This document shows, piece by piece, positions 10,790 through 23,057 of a stretch of 64,000 nt of DNA. Within the stretch, counting starts at the first letter, position 1, and the number at the start of each line of letters is the position of its first letter. The notes beneath the pieces were generated by a model, which was not told the DNA's origin, ran no database searches, and saw only the letters and a program-made list of their open reading frames with translations. Made by a program: the position numbers and the translations under genes. The DNA comes from Paramecium octaurelia (lineage: Eukaryota > Ciliophora > Oligohymenophorea > Peniculida > Parameciidae): NCBI GenBank assembly GCA_905182995.1, contig CAJJDP010000137.1:124001-188000 (forward strand). Direction: 5' to 3'.

Positions 10790-12536
10790 ATGCAAAAATA
10801 TTTATTGGATAATTTACCGCTTTCTTTGCAAGAGCGAAACTTACTCAATTCTAGTGGGCAATAAGTCTATGATCAAGTTATGAAGGATGGAGGGTTCGTT
10901 AAAGTATTTTATATAATTTTACATTAAGGTATTTTGTCAAAGGGAGTTGCCTGAATATATGAAAGAGGACGATTGGGTAAGTTTTTATCAAAGTAAAGTA
11001 ATTGCATATGAATACAAATCAATGGTTGATGGTTCTTGCATAGGAAAACCGTATTATTATAATTATAATGAAATGCTAAAAATATATGAAGAGAAGTCGT
11101 TATCTTGGTTAAAACATCAAATAAGTATTCTCACAATAGATCCAAAAGCATTATAAATGATAAATGTGTTTTTTAATTTTGAAGCTCTCAAACAGAATCA
11201 TGGCAATTAATCCATTGATATCAGAGTATAGTAGCCTGGATATGATTCATTTTTACCTTGTAAAATAAATTAACAGCTGGAAGGAATGAAAATTATGGAT
11301 TACGTGGATTACCTTAATGATCCATCAAAAATTATCAGAAAGGAAAGACTTTCAGTAGATCAAAGGTTGTTCGCTGTAAATGTTAACATGTTAGGATGGG
11401 ATAGGGAAATAAACCATTTAAAATAGTTCTTACCAAAGTGTTTGAGACCTTAAGGTGATAATGATGGATTAAGCTACTTAAGATAGGAAATAGATGGTGT
11501 AAATATACCTTAAATTTATATTAAAACAGACGGAGTATGGACAGGGGGTCATTAAGAAAACCTAAGTGTTAATGCTATCAATATCAATCATGGTCCTGCA
11601 GATTGTATTTGGATTACAGTAGATAATGAGCACGTTTAAAAGCTAAGACAAAAAGTCTTAGAACTTTTTGATACAGACATATTTAAAAATGAAGGCTTGT
11701 GGTTTAAAGAACCTGAATTCTTTTTAAAAAACGCTATACCTTTTAGATACACTTTATAAAAGAAAGGTGATGTTGTTATCTTAGGCGCAGGGTGTTTGCA
11801 TTGGGTTAAGTCTTTAGGATAAACAATCAATACTGCTTGGAACTAGGTTGCTTTAGATGATATGACTCTTGAGGCAATGAGTGAAAGACACACGTTAAAT
11901 AAAGAAATTAATTACAGAACTGTCATTCCATATAAGAATTTGATGTTAGATTTATATATCCATGAAAAGTCTTTATCATAGTTGGCTATAGAGAGAATTT
12001 AATTAGAACTTTAAAATTTTTTTGAATAAGAAAATAGAAAGTTAAATTTAATAGATCCACCATCATTTTCATTGGTTGAATGTTGTAAATAGGTTTAATT
12101 GTGTTCTAAATGCGAACATGAGATATTCTTATATTTTTACCATGACAATGACGAATATTTATGTTTAGATTGTGTACTGGATAAGTCTAATCATAAGGGT
12201 CTAGCTATTTCCATGAAATACAGATATCATTGCTTTTATTTCTTATTGTAAGCGTAGCCAACAAATTGCAACCAAGAGTTCTGTTGTTCTTATACTGGAA
12301 AAACAAAGTGTTCTATTTAACAGGAACTTAAGCCAGCATAATTGAAATACTAAGGATAACACAAGTTAAATTCAATGCTGCATGGAACTGATAAAATGAA
12401 GAAAAAGAAAGTTGAGAGAATAGATCCTGAAGTTGATGTAAAAACAATAGAAAATAATGATAAATAAAAGACTAGAGGTAGAAAACAATCTATAGATAAA
12501 TCATAACCCAAAATGAAAAAAACTAAAAATTATTGA
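10790..12536 (+). CDS. KDM6/UTX-like JmjC histone demethylase
   Basis: A protein of 573 aa in two exons (intron 10904-10928, ending AAG). JmjC enzymes are Fe(II)/2-oxoglutarate dioxygenases. The segment TGGHQENLSVNAININHG aligns with the UTX/JMJD3 core, and the iron ligands are present: His246, Glu248 and distal His329 in AGCLHWV. After the JmjC domain comes a helical region (AMSERHTLNKE...), then a Cys-rich module with CSKCEHEIF and YLCLDC, matching the zinc-binding domain that follows JmjC in KDM6 proteins. Family knowledge therefore points to demethylation of H3K27me3 in the nucleus. The tail is Lys-rich (KMKKKKVER) and may be a nuclear signal. In ciliates H3K27 methylation marks developmental DNA elimination, so a role in nuclear development is an inference. 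All key residues are intact. Confidence 0.88.
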
Positions 12537-12841
12537 TTTAATTATACAATTAGAAATTTAAATATTTAATTTCTAATTTTCTTAATTTTGTTTATCAATT
12601 ACATCATTAATAATAAATATTAATTATTCATTTATTTACTTACAATTCTTGATACATAATATGTGGATTATTTTGTTTTCTTTATTTAAACAAATTCCGT
12701 TTCTATTATTCTGGTTTATCACTATTTTTAGTATGTATTATCTGGAAAATAAACCGAATTTATTATCATCAATTTTACAACCTTTTATGTTATTATTGTA
12801 ATGTGATTGTTATTTTGAAAATAAAATAAAACACAATAAAA

Positions 12842-14148
12842 ATGATTGATCTATTCTCAAGTCCATCTCCTATTCCCTAATAGTCTATTACAAAGGATGA
12901 AAATCTCTAATGTAAATGGATGTAATAACGTTTCTTATTTACCCAAAGCCATTGTAAAAAAATTGACTTTGATAACAGTCATACTACGTAACTTTTGAAA
13001 TAATCTTGAAGGAAATCCATTTTTCCTATCTCTTCATAAGAAGAAATACGAATTCCAAGCGCAAAAATTGAAAGTAAAGAGTTTTCGGATCCATTACTTT
13101 TAAGCTCATACACTTAATCATACATTGACAAAAACCAATTATCCCTTGCTTGTGGATTGTAAAAGAGTCAAGTCACATTAAACCTATTAATTGCAGGGCA
13201 ATCTGGAAGTGGAAAATCCACTTTCGTTGATGCTTTACTAAATAAAGTAAATTCCGAAAATATTCATTATATAGAAACCTATCGCGAGACAATATCAGGG
13301 AAACTCTTCCTAAACTAATTAAGTCCAAGAATCTATGGGAGTGATTGAATATGAAAACCAAATTGTTTATTTAAATATCTTCGACGCAAAAGGTTTTTAA
13401 AAAAATGACTAAAAAGAATGGTTTAAGGAAATCAGACATTTTATCGATTAGAAGGTATCCAATATCCCATATCCTAGTTTAAAACCTAAATTCGAAGAAA
13501 CAAGTATGCCTATCTAAATAAAACCCTCTACTCTCAGGTGTCTAAACTAGTAAACGACGAACGAGTAAGCACTTTTTAATTATTCCATAGATTCACTTAT
13601 GTCTTTACTTTCTCAGCGGACCTGCATACTTTAATGAGGATATTCTATATTTACAAAAGTTATCCAACTTAGTAAATGTCATTCCAATCCTGGCCAGAGG
13701 AGATTAATATACAAAATCAGAAGTTCTTGAATTAAAACTAAGATACAATAAGACCTTTAAAGAATTCAAAATTGATATCTATGATTGTCTCAAAATTAAT
13801 GATGAATAATTTAAACAATAACTCATGTAAGGAGAATTTGGATAGTGTTCTCCCTTCATGATTATTGCTTCTACTTATGAATATTACAATGATTAAGGCA
13901 AGAAGATTTAAGGAAGACAATATCCTTGGGGATAATGCGACCTATGGAATCCTTAGCATTCAGATTTCTTGCTGCTCTACAAATCATTGATAGGATATTA
14001 CATATATGATTTAATTAAACTTACTGATTTCTATCAGCATAGCTTCATTAAAAGAAAACAAGAGACTCAGAAAAAGAACAAAAGCAGAATGGGCTTTTTA
14101 AATTAAATATTGGTTCAGATCAATTAAATATTATATTTAATTGATTGA
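12842..14148 (+). CDS. Septin-like GTPase
   Basis: A protein of 401 aa in five exons. Introns are 12988-13011 (24 nt, AAG, contains an in-frame TGA), 13247-13274, 13455-13477 and 13565-13590. The P-loop is GQSGSGKST. The switch region reads FDAKGF instead of the usual DTPGF. The septin-specific DERIHLCLYFLS, VNVIPILARGDQYT and the C-terminal GRQYPWGQCDLWNP are all recognisable. Septins polymerise at membranes and in cell division structures. There is no long C-terminal coiled coil. The G4-like position reads ARGD rather than AKAD, which may affect guanine specificity. The start is the first ATG of the open N-terminal frame. Confidence 0.88.
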
Positions 14149-15508
14149 TACTTTAATTTCGTATTATTTAATATACTATAAATTTCATAAAAGATTTTAA
14201 ATGCAACACTATTCTATGAACTCATATACTCTAGTATGTTCTCTAAAGTATGATGTTGGAATTAAATAAATAATATTAGTTCCTCATATTTTAATTTTGC
14301 AAAATAAACATTTTCATCGTTCTTCATTTTGACAGAAGACTTTTGTTTTTATATTAAATCGAATATTTACAAAAATAATTGTATACATTCCTTATAATTA
14401 AAAAAATCAAACTGGACTGTCTCAGCTTATTTAATTCCTTTTCTTACAATCGAAACTTTGCACATTACCTTAGTGATTTTCCAAAATTCTTAATTTAAAA
14501 ATTAAACTCTTAGTTTTGTAATAAATCCTATATTATTTTAACTATGTCTGTATATTAAAAATTTAATGATTGATGATTATATCTAAATAATAGTAATGAA
14601 TTAATAAATCTATTAAAAAACATTTTGAATAATAATTGCAGTTTACTCAATGATTATTGCCACAATCTATGGTTTTACTATATGACCCGACTAGATCTAA
14701 TACATAAGTCTGCTAGGTCAATTTATAAAATAATAATTTAAAAATCCAATTGGGATGATTAGACCTATCTTCTCTTATAAAATTCGCAAAATGCCTTGAA
14801 GCCATTTTAAATCAAATAAGACATATATCTAATTTTCATAATTATTCAAGTTTACCATTATTATAAATAGAAATTACAGGTGAATACGTAAAAATTGCTC
14901 CTCATATATGAATATTATATCTTAAAATTTTTAGCCAGCTTGCACAACTGAATAAATAAATCCCCGACTTCGGATGTTAATTTGAGTCATAATACCTTTC
15001 TTATATTATTTTAATTATAATACATATTATTGAACATACTCTTTTTCAAGAAAATAATGGATAAATGATTAAGAAATATATTAATGATTTTTAATATTGA
15101 TATTAGTAAAAAAAACTTAATTCAGAAGATAGTATAACACCAGTAAAGTCAACTTGAATTCATTGATATAGATTTCTAGTTTCATTCTATAGGCAATCTA
15201 GTTATTGTAATGTTATATCTTTCATGGCTTTATAGAATTATCTACAAGCGTTCAGATAGGATCAAAATTAGATAAGCATTTTAAATTAAAAAAATGTTGA
15301 TTGGTAAAATAAGTATAAAAAGTCCAAGTAGGGTAATTCAATATGTGAATCAATGTTCAAGTGTGAAGGAAAATGTTTTAAAATCAAGAATATGTTATAG
15401 AAGATTCTCAGAATAGATCAATAGATTTTAGACATCAGAGCCATTCCTTTTGAATGTGTTGTAATAGTATTTATCATAATCAGAAAGATAAGTATATAAA
15501 ATCAATAA
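14149..15508. other. Long gene-free gap
   Basis: About 1.36 kb, long for this genome, with no convincing coding frame on either strand and no RNA gene seen. It may hold decayed sequence. The only hints of coding character are short and inconsistent. Confidence 0.4.
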
Positions 15509-15691
15509 TCATATAGGTTTGGAATCTGATAATTTCTGCTTCTCTTTACTGCAATTCCTTCTCATAACAATTGGATTCTTGATAAGTGCGTAATTTTATT
15601 CCATGCCTAGACAATCTGATTATATCAATTGTTCTATTTAATCTATATCATCTCTTTGTTTTGGTTTTGACTTTCTTAAGGAGCAGCCCAT
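15509..15691 (-). CDS. Possible small protein, MGCS N-terminus
   Basis: A frame of 60 codons beginning MGCSLRKSKPKQRDD. Met-Gly followed by Cys and basic residues is the pattern of N-myristoylated and palmitoylated membrane-anchored proteins. The rest is polar. It lies in an otherwise empty gap and is divergent from the channel gene that starts at 15866. It may be the first exon of something longer, or chance. Confidence 0.35.
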
Positions 15692-15865
15692 TTTTAAAAT
15701 TGTTAAAGTTGAATGGAATAATTAAAAATATTATTATAAATATACATATTTTGGAGGAATTATGAAATTGGAACTAAATTGAGTGGTTTATGAATGATGT
15801 GAATTGTTTAAGTTAATATTTGAGACAACCATTTTAAATAATAAATATATAACATTAATTTTATA

Positions 15866-18454
15866 ATGATCAAGGATTAGGCTAACTTAGAATAACCAAT
15901 CTTTGGCCCTTAAATTACACAAATCCCTGATTTAACTTAATACTAGAAATAGCATTTGGAATCCTAAGAATCCTTGAGATCGATTGAAAGTCCTAATAAT
16001 CAACCAAATCATTATTTAGTAAGCAGACGGAGGTTATAAAGATTAACAAGGATAATCAATCCAATTTAGAATAATTAACCTAAGTTAGAGTAAAAGATAA
16101 ACCATAAAATAGATGAAAATGTGCAATTCTCCAGACTTGTAAGAAAAAATAGACTTATATAAAAATTCAAATAAAATTTGCTTTTGAACTCATACATCCT
16201 TCCAAATGCTTTGAAAAACAAAATCTTATCCTCAGAAAAGTATATTCAACCTCAAATATTTCGATTTTTATAGAGTATTTATTGTGATATATCAAGATAG
16301 AATATGACTAAACTAAATTATAATCAGCAATACTATTGCCATAAAGTCCTTTTTTGTATTTTTGGGACTTACTCACATTACTAGCAAGCTTATTGGCTTT
16401 GTGGATTTGCCCATTTCTCTTAAGCTTCTCTTTTGATGAATATTCATTTCCAAAAATAATAATAGGATTAATAACTCATTTGATAATTGATAATATTTTG
16501 GCCATAAATAGGGCCTATATAGAATAAGGGGAAGTGATAGTGGAGAGAAAACATATACTGTAGTAATACATCAATCATCAAGCTATTTTTGAAGCAGTCT
16601 CTTTGATACTATGGATTGGTATTTATCCAAACATTCTTAATGAATTCAATTAATCCAAATAAATATTGTTGATAATGTAAAACATTATAGTACTCATTAA
16701 ATTAAAGAGAACAAACACAAAAATGGAGAACATTTATTTAAAACATACTCTAAGCAATGCTGCTGATCTATTGACTCTAATTTTATCCATATATTATTTC
16801 GCTCATTTTATGGCTTGTCTCTTTCATTACGTGGGTGTAATTAGTGAAGCGAATGAAATGACTTGGTTAATTTAAAGATAAATTAGACATGAATCAGTAT
16901 GGATCAGATATAACACATCATTCTATTGGGCAACAATGACCATTACGACTGTAGGGTATGGGGACATTACTCCTCAGAACTAAGTAGAGATGTTATTTGT
17001 TAATTTAATAATGTTGCTTTCAAGTTTTTTATTTGCTTATTCAATGAATTCAATAGGAATTATTTTGAGAAATCTATATGAGCAAAATAAGAATTAAAAG
17101 TAAGTATTTAAACCTATACCAAATTTAGACGGTCAATATTACAATTAAATAATTATATGAATCATAATTAAGTTGATCTCTCATTACAAATTAGAATACG
17201 TAATTATTTAAAACAAAAAATGACTAGTGTGAATTACGAATAGATTGAATTTATTAATAAAACCATTTCTGAATTACCTAAAGGTTTAAGATTTGAGTTG
17301 AACCAAAACATCTCAGAAAAAGTTATAAAATCAATTAAAATATTCTCAGATCAATTCTCTAAGATGACTCAACAGGCATTGACCTAAAAAATGAATCGAT
17401 TGTTGTTTTCACCAGAGGAATATATCTATCATTAATATGAAATTGATGATTAATCCTTGTAATATATATAATTATTTAGAGATATTATGTAAAAGAAGGA
17501 ATTGTTGATATTTGCGAAGAACAAAGCCAATAAGTCATATAATCAGTAACAAAAGGGCAGACTTTTGGTGAATATTAGTTTTTTACTGGTTTTCCAACAA
17601 AGACCTGTGCTTTTAGTAGAACTCAAAGTGAGGTAGTATAGATTCATAGATCCAACTTTTTGAAATTGATTAAAGATGAAAAAAAGGATATGGAAAGATT
17701 CAATCATATCAAAGATAAAATTCTGTTGTATTCAAATTATAACTCCATTTTGCTCAATTGTAATCATTGTAATAGAAGCTCGCATCTCAATATCAATTGT
17801 CCATTGCTCACATATCAACCAGATCTAGAAGCACTGATAAAGAAGTCAAATATCAGAAAGAATCCATAAAAGAGAACTAGTTATCGTAGGAAGGGGGATA
17901 AAATAAATACTAGAAGAATGTTAGCGACCATTCAAGATTCCCTCAATAAATTTTAATCAGATTTTAATAACAATTCAGATGACGAATAATCAAGATACAT
18001 GTCTCCTGATTACAGCAGTCGCATTAATTACAGGAAAAAATCAATTAAGAAACCTCATTAAATGATTTCAATTTAAAATACTGTTAATTCAGATAAGGAA
18101 GTGATCCCTTCTGATAGGCATATTTAAATTCTTGCTTCCAGAGAAAATTTTGAAAAAAGAAAAACTACTCCATCTAAATTTCTCATTCAAGGTGAAGAAT
18201 CTTTATACAAAGAGTAAAACAAGGATATGCTATCAGAATTTGAGACTAAGTTTCAATTCCATCATATCAACATAGATTAAATAAAAATCTTTTAAGAGTA
18301 TATGCCGTATAATAATTTTCATAATGTAATTAAAGGTCTTGAATCGATAAATAACACATTATAATTTAAAAAACCTGAAAAATACACCTTTAATTATGTA
18401 GCTAAATAATAATCCTAAAGTTTAAGAAAATGGTATGAAAATCAGTTTAAATGA
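15866..18454 (+). CDS. Cyclic-nucleotide-gated/EAG-type potassium channel
   Basis: A protein of 836 aa in four exons (introns 16275-16300, 17100-17128 and 17459-17481; the last ends GAG). After a ~130-residue cytosolic N-terminus come hydrophobic S1-S6 segments, and the pore reads TITTVGYGDITP, the classic K+ filter with GYGD. A C-linker (LQLNNYMNHNQVDLSLQIRI) and a cyclic-nucleotide-binding fold follow, with FGEYQFFTGFPTKTCAFSRT at the phosphate-binding cassette. The cassette Glu is kept, but the usual Arg position looks like Lys, so nucleotide binding is uncertain. A CxxC...HxxxC cluster (CNHCNRSSHLNINC) follows. The tail is long and polar. It probably sits in the plasma or ciliary membrane, where many such channels shape ciliate swimming behaviour. 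Confidence 0.87.
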
Positions 18455-18547
18455 TATTCTTTTTATATGTGTATATATATATAGGTCATCTTTATCTAAT
18501 ATTAAAATTCAAGAAATTTGTAATAATAAAATAGAATTATTAATATT

Positions 18548-19568
18548 ATGAGTTTGATTCACTAAAAGTTACCATAATTTGACATTATAAGAGTTGCTGG
18601 CTCAGGGAGCTTTGGTATGTATTATCAATAAATTTAGGTTATGTTTTTGAGGCCTATGATCATAATAGAAAGTAAAAAGTTGCTCTAAAGAGAATTGAAA
18701 AGGTTGGAACTCAACTTAGTAGGGAATATGAAATATTGTTTGAAGTTAAGGAATGTGAACATGTAGTTAAAATCCTTGTATAAAATTCATCCAATTTAGG
18801 ATTTTTTCTATTCAAGAAATGAGGCGGGGAAATTAATTCAAAATATCGTATTTGAATATATGGAAGATAATCTTGAAAATAGAATTCAAACTTTTATCAA
18901 ATAAGGGAAGACATTTTCTGAATTGACAATAAAATGTTACATATATTAGATTTTAAAAGGATTATAATTCATTCACCAAAAAGGAATTGTTCATCGCGAT
19001 CTAAAGCCGTAAAACTAAATACTTAAATCAATAGCGAAAATGTCCTTATAAATAATAAAGATTAAATCAAATTGTGTGATTTTGGAAGTTCAAAATTGAT
19101 CACTTCATCAAGTCAAAACACTCCGTATATAGTTTCTAGGTATTATCGTGCACCTGAGTTGATACTATGCCTAACTAAATATGGAGTTTCTGTAGATATT
19201 TGGGCATTAGGTTGTATAATGGGAGAATTGGTAATAAAGGATGCTCTTTTTAAAGGGAAAAGTGAAGGAGATCAACTGTTTGCAATATTGAAAGTGATGG
19301 GTAGTTTCAGTAAAAAAGATGTGGAGTACTTTTCAAGTAGAGTTCCTTTTAATAATCAATCAATATTTAAGGAACTCTCTAGATATAAAAAATAAAATCT
19401 CAGATAAAAATTTAGTTAAATTAAAGATTTAGATAATTATTTAGATTTATTGAAGTAAATAAAATCAATATGAATTCTAGTTCAATGTTGCAATATAATC
19501 CTGAAAAGAGAATCAGTGCTAAGGATGCTCTTAAACATCCATTTTTTAAAGATGTAGTAAATGAATGA
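18548..19568 (+). CDS. GSK3-like CMGC serine/threonine kinase
   Basis: A protein of 307 aa in five exons (introns 18615-18637, 18778-18799, 19009-19034 and 19455-19480, all TAG). The kinase motifs are complete: GSGSFGYVFEA loop, VALKRI lysine, HRDLKPEN catalytic loop, CDFGS magnesium motif, VSRYYRAPEL activation segment with the GSK3-type Tyr, and DIWALGCIMGEL. The protein is little more than the catalytic domain, and shorter than typical GSK3. GSK3 kinases act in signalling and in ciliary length control in several protists. It ends convergently with the eIF5A gene, 47 bp between stop codons. Confidence 0.88.
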
Positions 19569-19615
19569 CAATATATATTTACAATAAAATATTTTACTAA
19601 TGTATTTAATGTAAA

Positions 19616-20149
19616 TCACTTATCTTAAGCTTCTCTAGAACCTACAATCTTCTCTTCTCCCATAGCTGATAGGACTGAAATCAATAAATCCCTAGATATA
19701 ATATAAATATATACTTGCCAGCATCAAACTAATCTCTAATTTCTTTGACCAAATTGAAATCATCTTCAGTTTCGGGTAATTTAAGATCTTCCTTTGTTGA
19801 TCCATCATCGTTCATAAGAATGACAAAGCCATCGCCTTGAATATCCATTAAAGTATATTCCTTTTTAGTAACAAATGGAACATCAATATTGTGAGATGTT
19901 GGGGCTGAATCTTCGTATGTTTTGTTTGTGAAGATATCCTTTCCAACAATGGATGCCTAAACATGTGAATGATAGAATTACTTTAGCATGACCATGCTTT
20001 CCAGCTTTGGATGTTGAAACATCGGTAATCTTGCAAGGATGTCCTTTGAGCATGACGTATCCTCCTTTCTTTAATGATCCTGCACTTTCTGTGTAGGTGT
20101 GAGATGATCCAGCGTTTCCTTGCTCGAATTGATTTTCGTCGTCAGACAT
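19616..20149 (-). CDS. EIF5A: Translation factor eIF5A
   Basis: A protein of 161 aa in three exons (introns 19957-19981 and 19692-19714). The hypusine loop is intact (SKAGKHGHAK), and the following lines KASIVGKDIFTNKTYED and SAPTSHNIDVPFV match the family. The size is normal. eIF5A relieves ribosome stalling at difficult peptide bonds and aids termination; its lysine in the GKHGH loop is converted to hypusine. The C-terminal OB-fold domain is complete. The ATG at 20149 gives the expected acidic N-terminus (MSDDENQFEQ). Confidence 0.95.
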
Positions 20150-20269
20150 TTAATTATTTAAATATTTTATTTCAAATCGGGGATTTGAGAAGTATTATAA
20201 TAACACTATATCAGAATATAAATTCTTTAAATAATTCAGAATAAGTTGACCCAAATTAGTTAACTAAAC

Positions 20270-20948
20270 TCATTTAGATTGGCGTAATATTAATCTATTC
20301 ATTAAAAACTCTTTCCAACAATCAAAATCTAAGTTTTCCATAGGAGACACTTCGCCATGGCATCTCTACTCTTTATAACATGTATATGGATATTTCCAAT
20401 CTAAATTACTTGTTGTCATTATATCCAATTACGTTCTAATATTTAACTTATTTGTACTTGTATTCAGTTGCCAATATTTGATCTGATTGTATATAATTTG
20501 AACTCTTTTGATTAATTAGATCAATCCATTGATTCTGTTTATTGTGCTACAACAATGATCTATACGAAGTTTATTAGGATTGTTAATGTATAACTGATTA
20601 CTATTGCTTCATTAAGTATGATTACTATTCAGTTTTTCGGATTGTAGGATCAGCAGGAGTATGTAAGGAAGTACTTGGTGTTTTTTTCATTTGTTTTTTA
20701 ATATACTTCTTTGCAGATTTATGAGCCAATTCTGTCAACATGTTTTTAAATGATGCATTTTAAGGCATTATTACTATTGTATTCTCATAAGATGATTTCT
20801 ATTTTGCATCACTTATAAGATGTTTAACATCCTTTTTTGATTTTGGACAATAAAATTGCTTCTATTAGGTATCGCATCTATCATGGGTGTAGATAATAGG
20901 TTGTTTATTGAATGAAGAAGTTCTCTTTTTGACATTTCCTTTATTCAT
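20270..20948 (-). CDS. Uncharacterised 218-aa protein
   Basis: Two exons joined across a 22-nt intron at 20436-20457. The ATG at 20946-20948 follows an in-frame TGA and gives an open frame of 218 codons. It is polar, with a Lys-rich middle (AHKSAKKYIKKQMKK) and Gln-rich stretches. The C-terminus (NLDWKYPYTCYKEQRCHG, then ENLDFDCWKEFLM) has conserved-looking Trp and Cys residues and may be a small folded domain. No family is recognised. Its 3' end is 120 bp upstream of the eIF5A start. Confidence 0.6.
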
Positions 20949-21793
20949 TCACTCTAATTATTATCTTATATTATATTTCAATTTAAATAATAATTAAGTA
21001 TCAACCTCAATGAAAAATTTTGGTTTTGTGGTATAATATATATAGTATTAAAACTACCTTCAATATATTTAAATCTATTCAAATTCAAACACCTTTATAT
21101 TACCATATGATAAGATTTACTGAAATTTAACTAATCTATTTTTTGTTTCATTCATTGAAATATTAATCATTCCCTATTCTTTTAACATTATTTTGAATTC
21201 AATATTATAAACTCTCATTTTAAAATTGAATTTCTAACATTTTGTTCTATAAAGTTAGCTATCATATTTATATCTAATTAGTATCCATATTATAATATTA
21301 TTATATGGCTTTTGATAGAATACTAAAATTTAATGGTAAAACTTATAAAATAAATACTTTTTTAAAATGGATTAAGTTTGATTTTATTTTAGAATGACGT
21401 TGAAATAATTCGTATGTTATTCTCAATTATCAGGTTATAATTACTTTCTATCTTAATTGTAATTTTACAAAACCCTTAGTTTTTCATATTCAACTAACGC
21501 ATTCTTATTATTATTTGTATTTGCAAATGTATCCTAAAATACAACTAGTATTTCTTTAAGGTTGACTTTTTAATTTTATGAGTTGAATTGATTTCATTGA
21601 TTATTTGTTTATGTATGTTTTAAGCTATTAACTAAAAGAACAAAGAGACAAAAAATGAAATAGAAATAGATTATTTGTCTCAAACCATTCATTCTTTGCA
21701 TAAGAGTATAAATTTAAGTAAAACTGACTTTAATGCAGTTGAAGTGTAAGATGGTTTTAAGATATTGATTCTATATGGAATAGGAAATATCAA
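20949..21793. other. Intergenic, nothing recognised
   Basis: About 850 bp of AT-rich sequence between two divergently placed genes. No coding frame or RNA gene was recognised. Confidence 0.45.
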
Positions 21794-22129
21794 ATGATGT
21801 CCTTGAACATTAATCACCAAGCAGGACTAAATGGTGATTCTTCAAGTACGTAATTCCTTAAAGTTACTCCTTGGGTGCCCATCATTCTAGCTATTTCCAT
21901 CTCATGGTTTAGCAGCATAACATCCATCGGAGCAGTTTCATATAAGGGCTTGGTTAATTGCACAAATAATGAATATTCTTATAGTTCTGGGGGATATGCA
22001 TTATTCATATATATTTTTTCATCGTTCTACTCTAGTCTTATTTATGGCCAACCATACCAAATTTGTTCTTGCCTCTAAGTGATGTTTGAGCTTAGGTACT
22101 AAATATTGTAAGAATCAGAATCAAGATGA
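21794..22129 (+). CDS. Small putative membrane protein, 111 aa
   Basis: A single open frame of 111 codons after an in-frame TGA. It has two hydrophobic stretches (PIILAISISWFSSITSIGAV and ALFIYIFSSFYSSLIYG) separated by a short polar loop with a possible NCTN glycosylation site. The last ~20 residues after CSCL are polar and may be misjoined, since a short intron near the 3' end cannot be excluded. No family is recognised. Confidence 0.45.
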
Positions 22130-23057
22130 CCAACTTCATGGTAATTTAATTAATAATTAATTTAAATCCGTTTTTTATTCATAATTCATTTCAATCTATT
22201 TAGTCTCATTAATTACTAGCATCTATTTTTGTAAGAAGTCTATTACCTCAACTGTTTGATTTTGCAATTAAGGAATTTTCTATTTTATAGGTTTATTAAA
22301 ATATTATGATTAATCGAATAACTAAACTTTCATTTCATAAAGATCTAATTATAAAAAATATGTTAATTATACATAACTTATCAAAACTTACTGAATTACT
22401 TATGGAATATCAAAAAATACTGGATTCGAATGGCTTTGCGTTTTTTATTGCAACAATTATTTATTTTTATTAAGATTGGTTTACATTTTTCAAATAAATT
22501 TATTTTTATTTTATTTTTACTTAGATTTTTTCTCCTAATTGTCATATTATATTATTGTTATAATAAAAATTGAATTTCATTAAATATAAAGTAATAGTTG
22601 CTATAAATGTGTAAATTGATTCTTAGAAACAATAGAACAATTAGAAAATTGACAAAGTTTTAGCCATGATAGTATATTACCACCTTTTTATTCTTTGATA
22701 TTAGGTTGCTCTTTAAATCTTAATTATTCAATTATTCATCTACTTAGCCAGCTATATAGTATGAATTTGATTGGTTGCTTATATTATCAAAATAAACAAT
22801 AATAATAAATAAAATTTGAATTGCAATAGCATTAAATAATTTAATGATTGGTGAGTTATTGATTAGACAACTAAAGATTAATAAACTAATTTTTTAATCT
22901 AAGTGATTATTAATACTAATATGTCTTTTGATCGCATTATTAACAAAATAAAAATATTAATCGAATTTATGTTAAATATTATTACGTAGGTTTAGGTTTA
23001 GATATATTTATCATTTTATATAGAATATCATTAAATCAATTCTAAATTCCTAGTTTG
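22130..23057. other. Convergent intergenic gap
   Basis: About 930 bp of AT-rich spacer. No gene, repeat array or RNA was recognised. Confidence 0.45.

Noticed and set aside
10901-10930. A TA-bounded ~25-bp segment in the JmjC gene looked like a germline IES
   Set aside because: It also fits a GTA...AAG intron, other genes show the same type, and its ends do not match the TAYAG IES pattern. The window otherwise looks rearranged (macronuclear).
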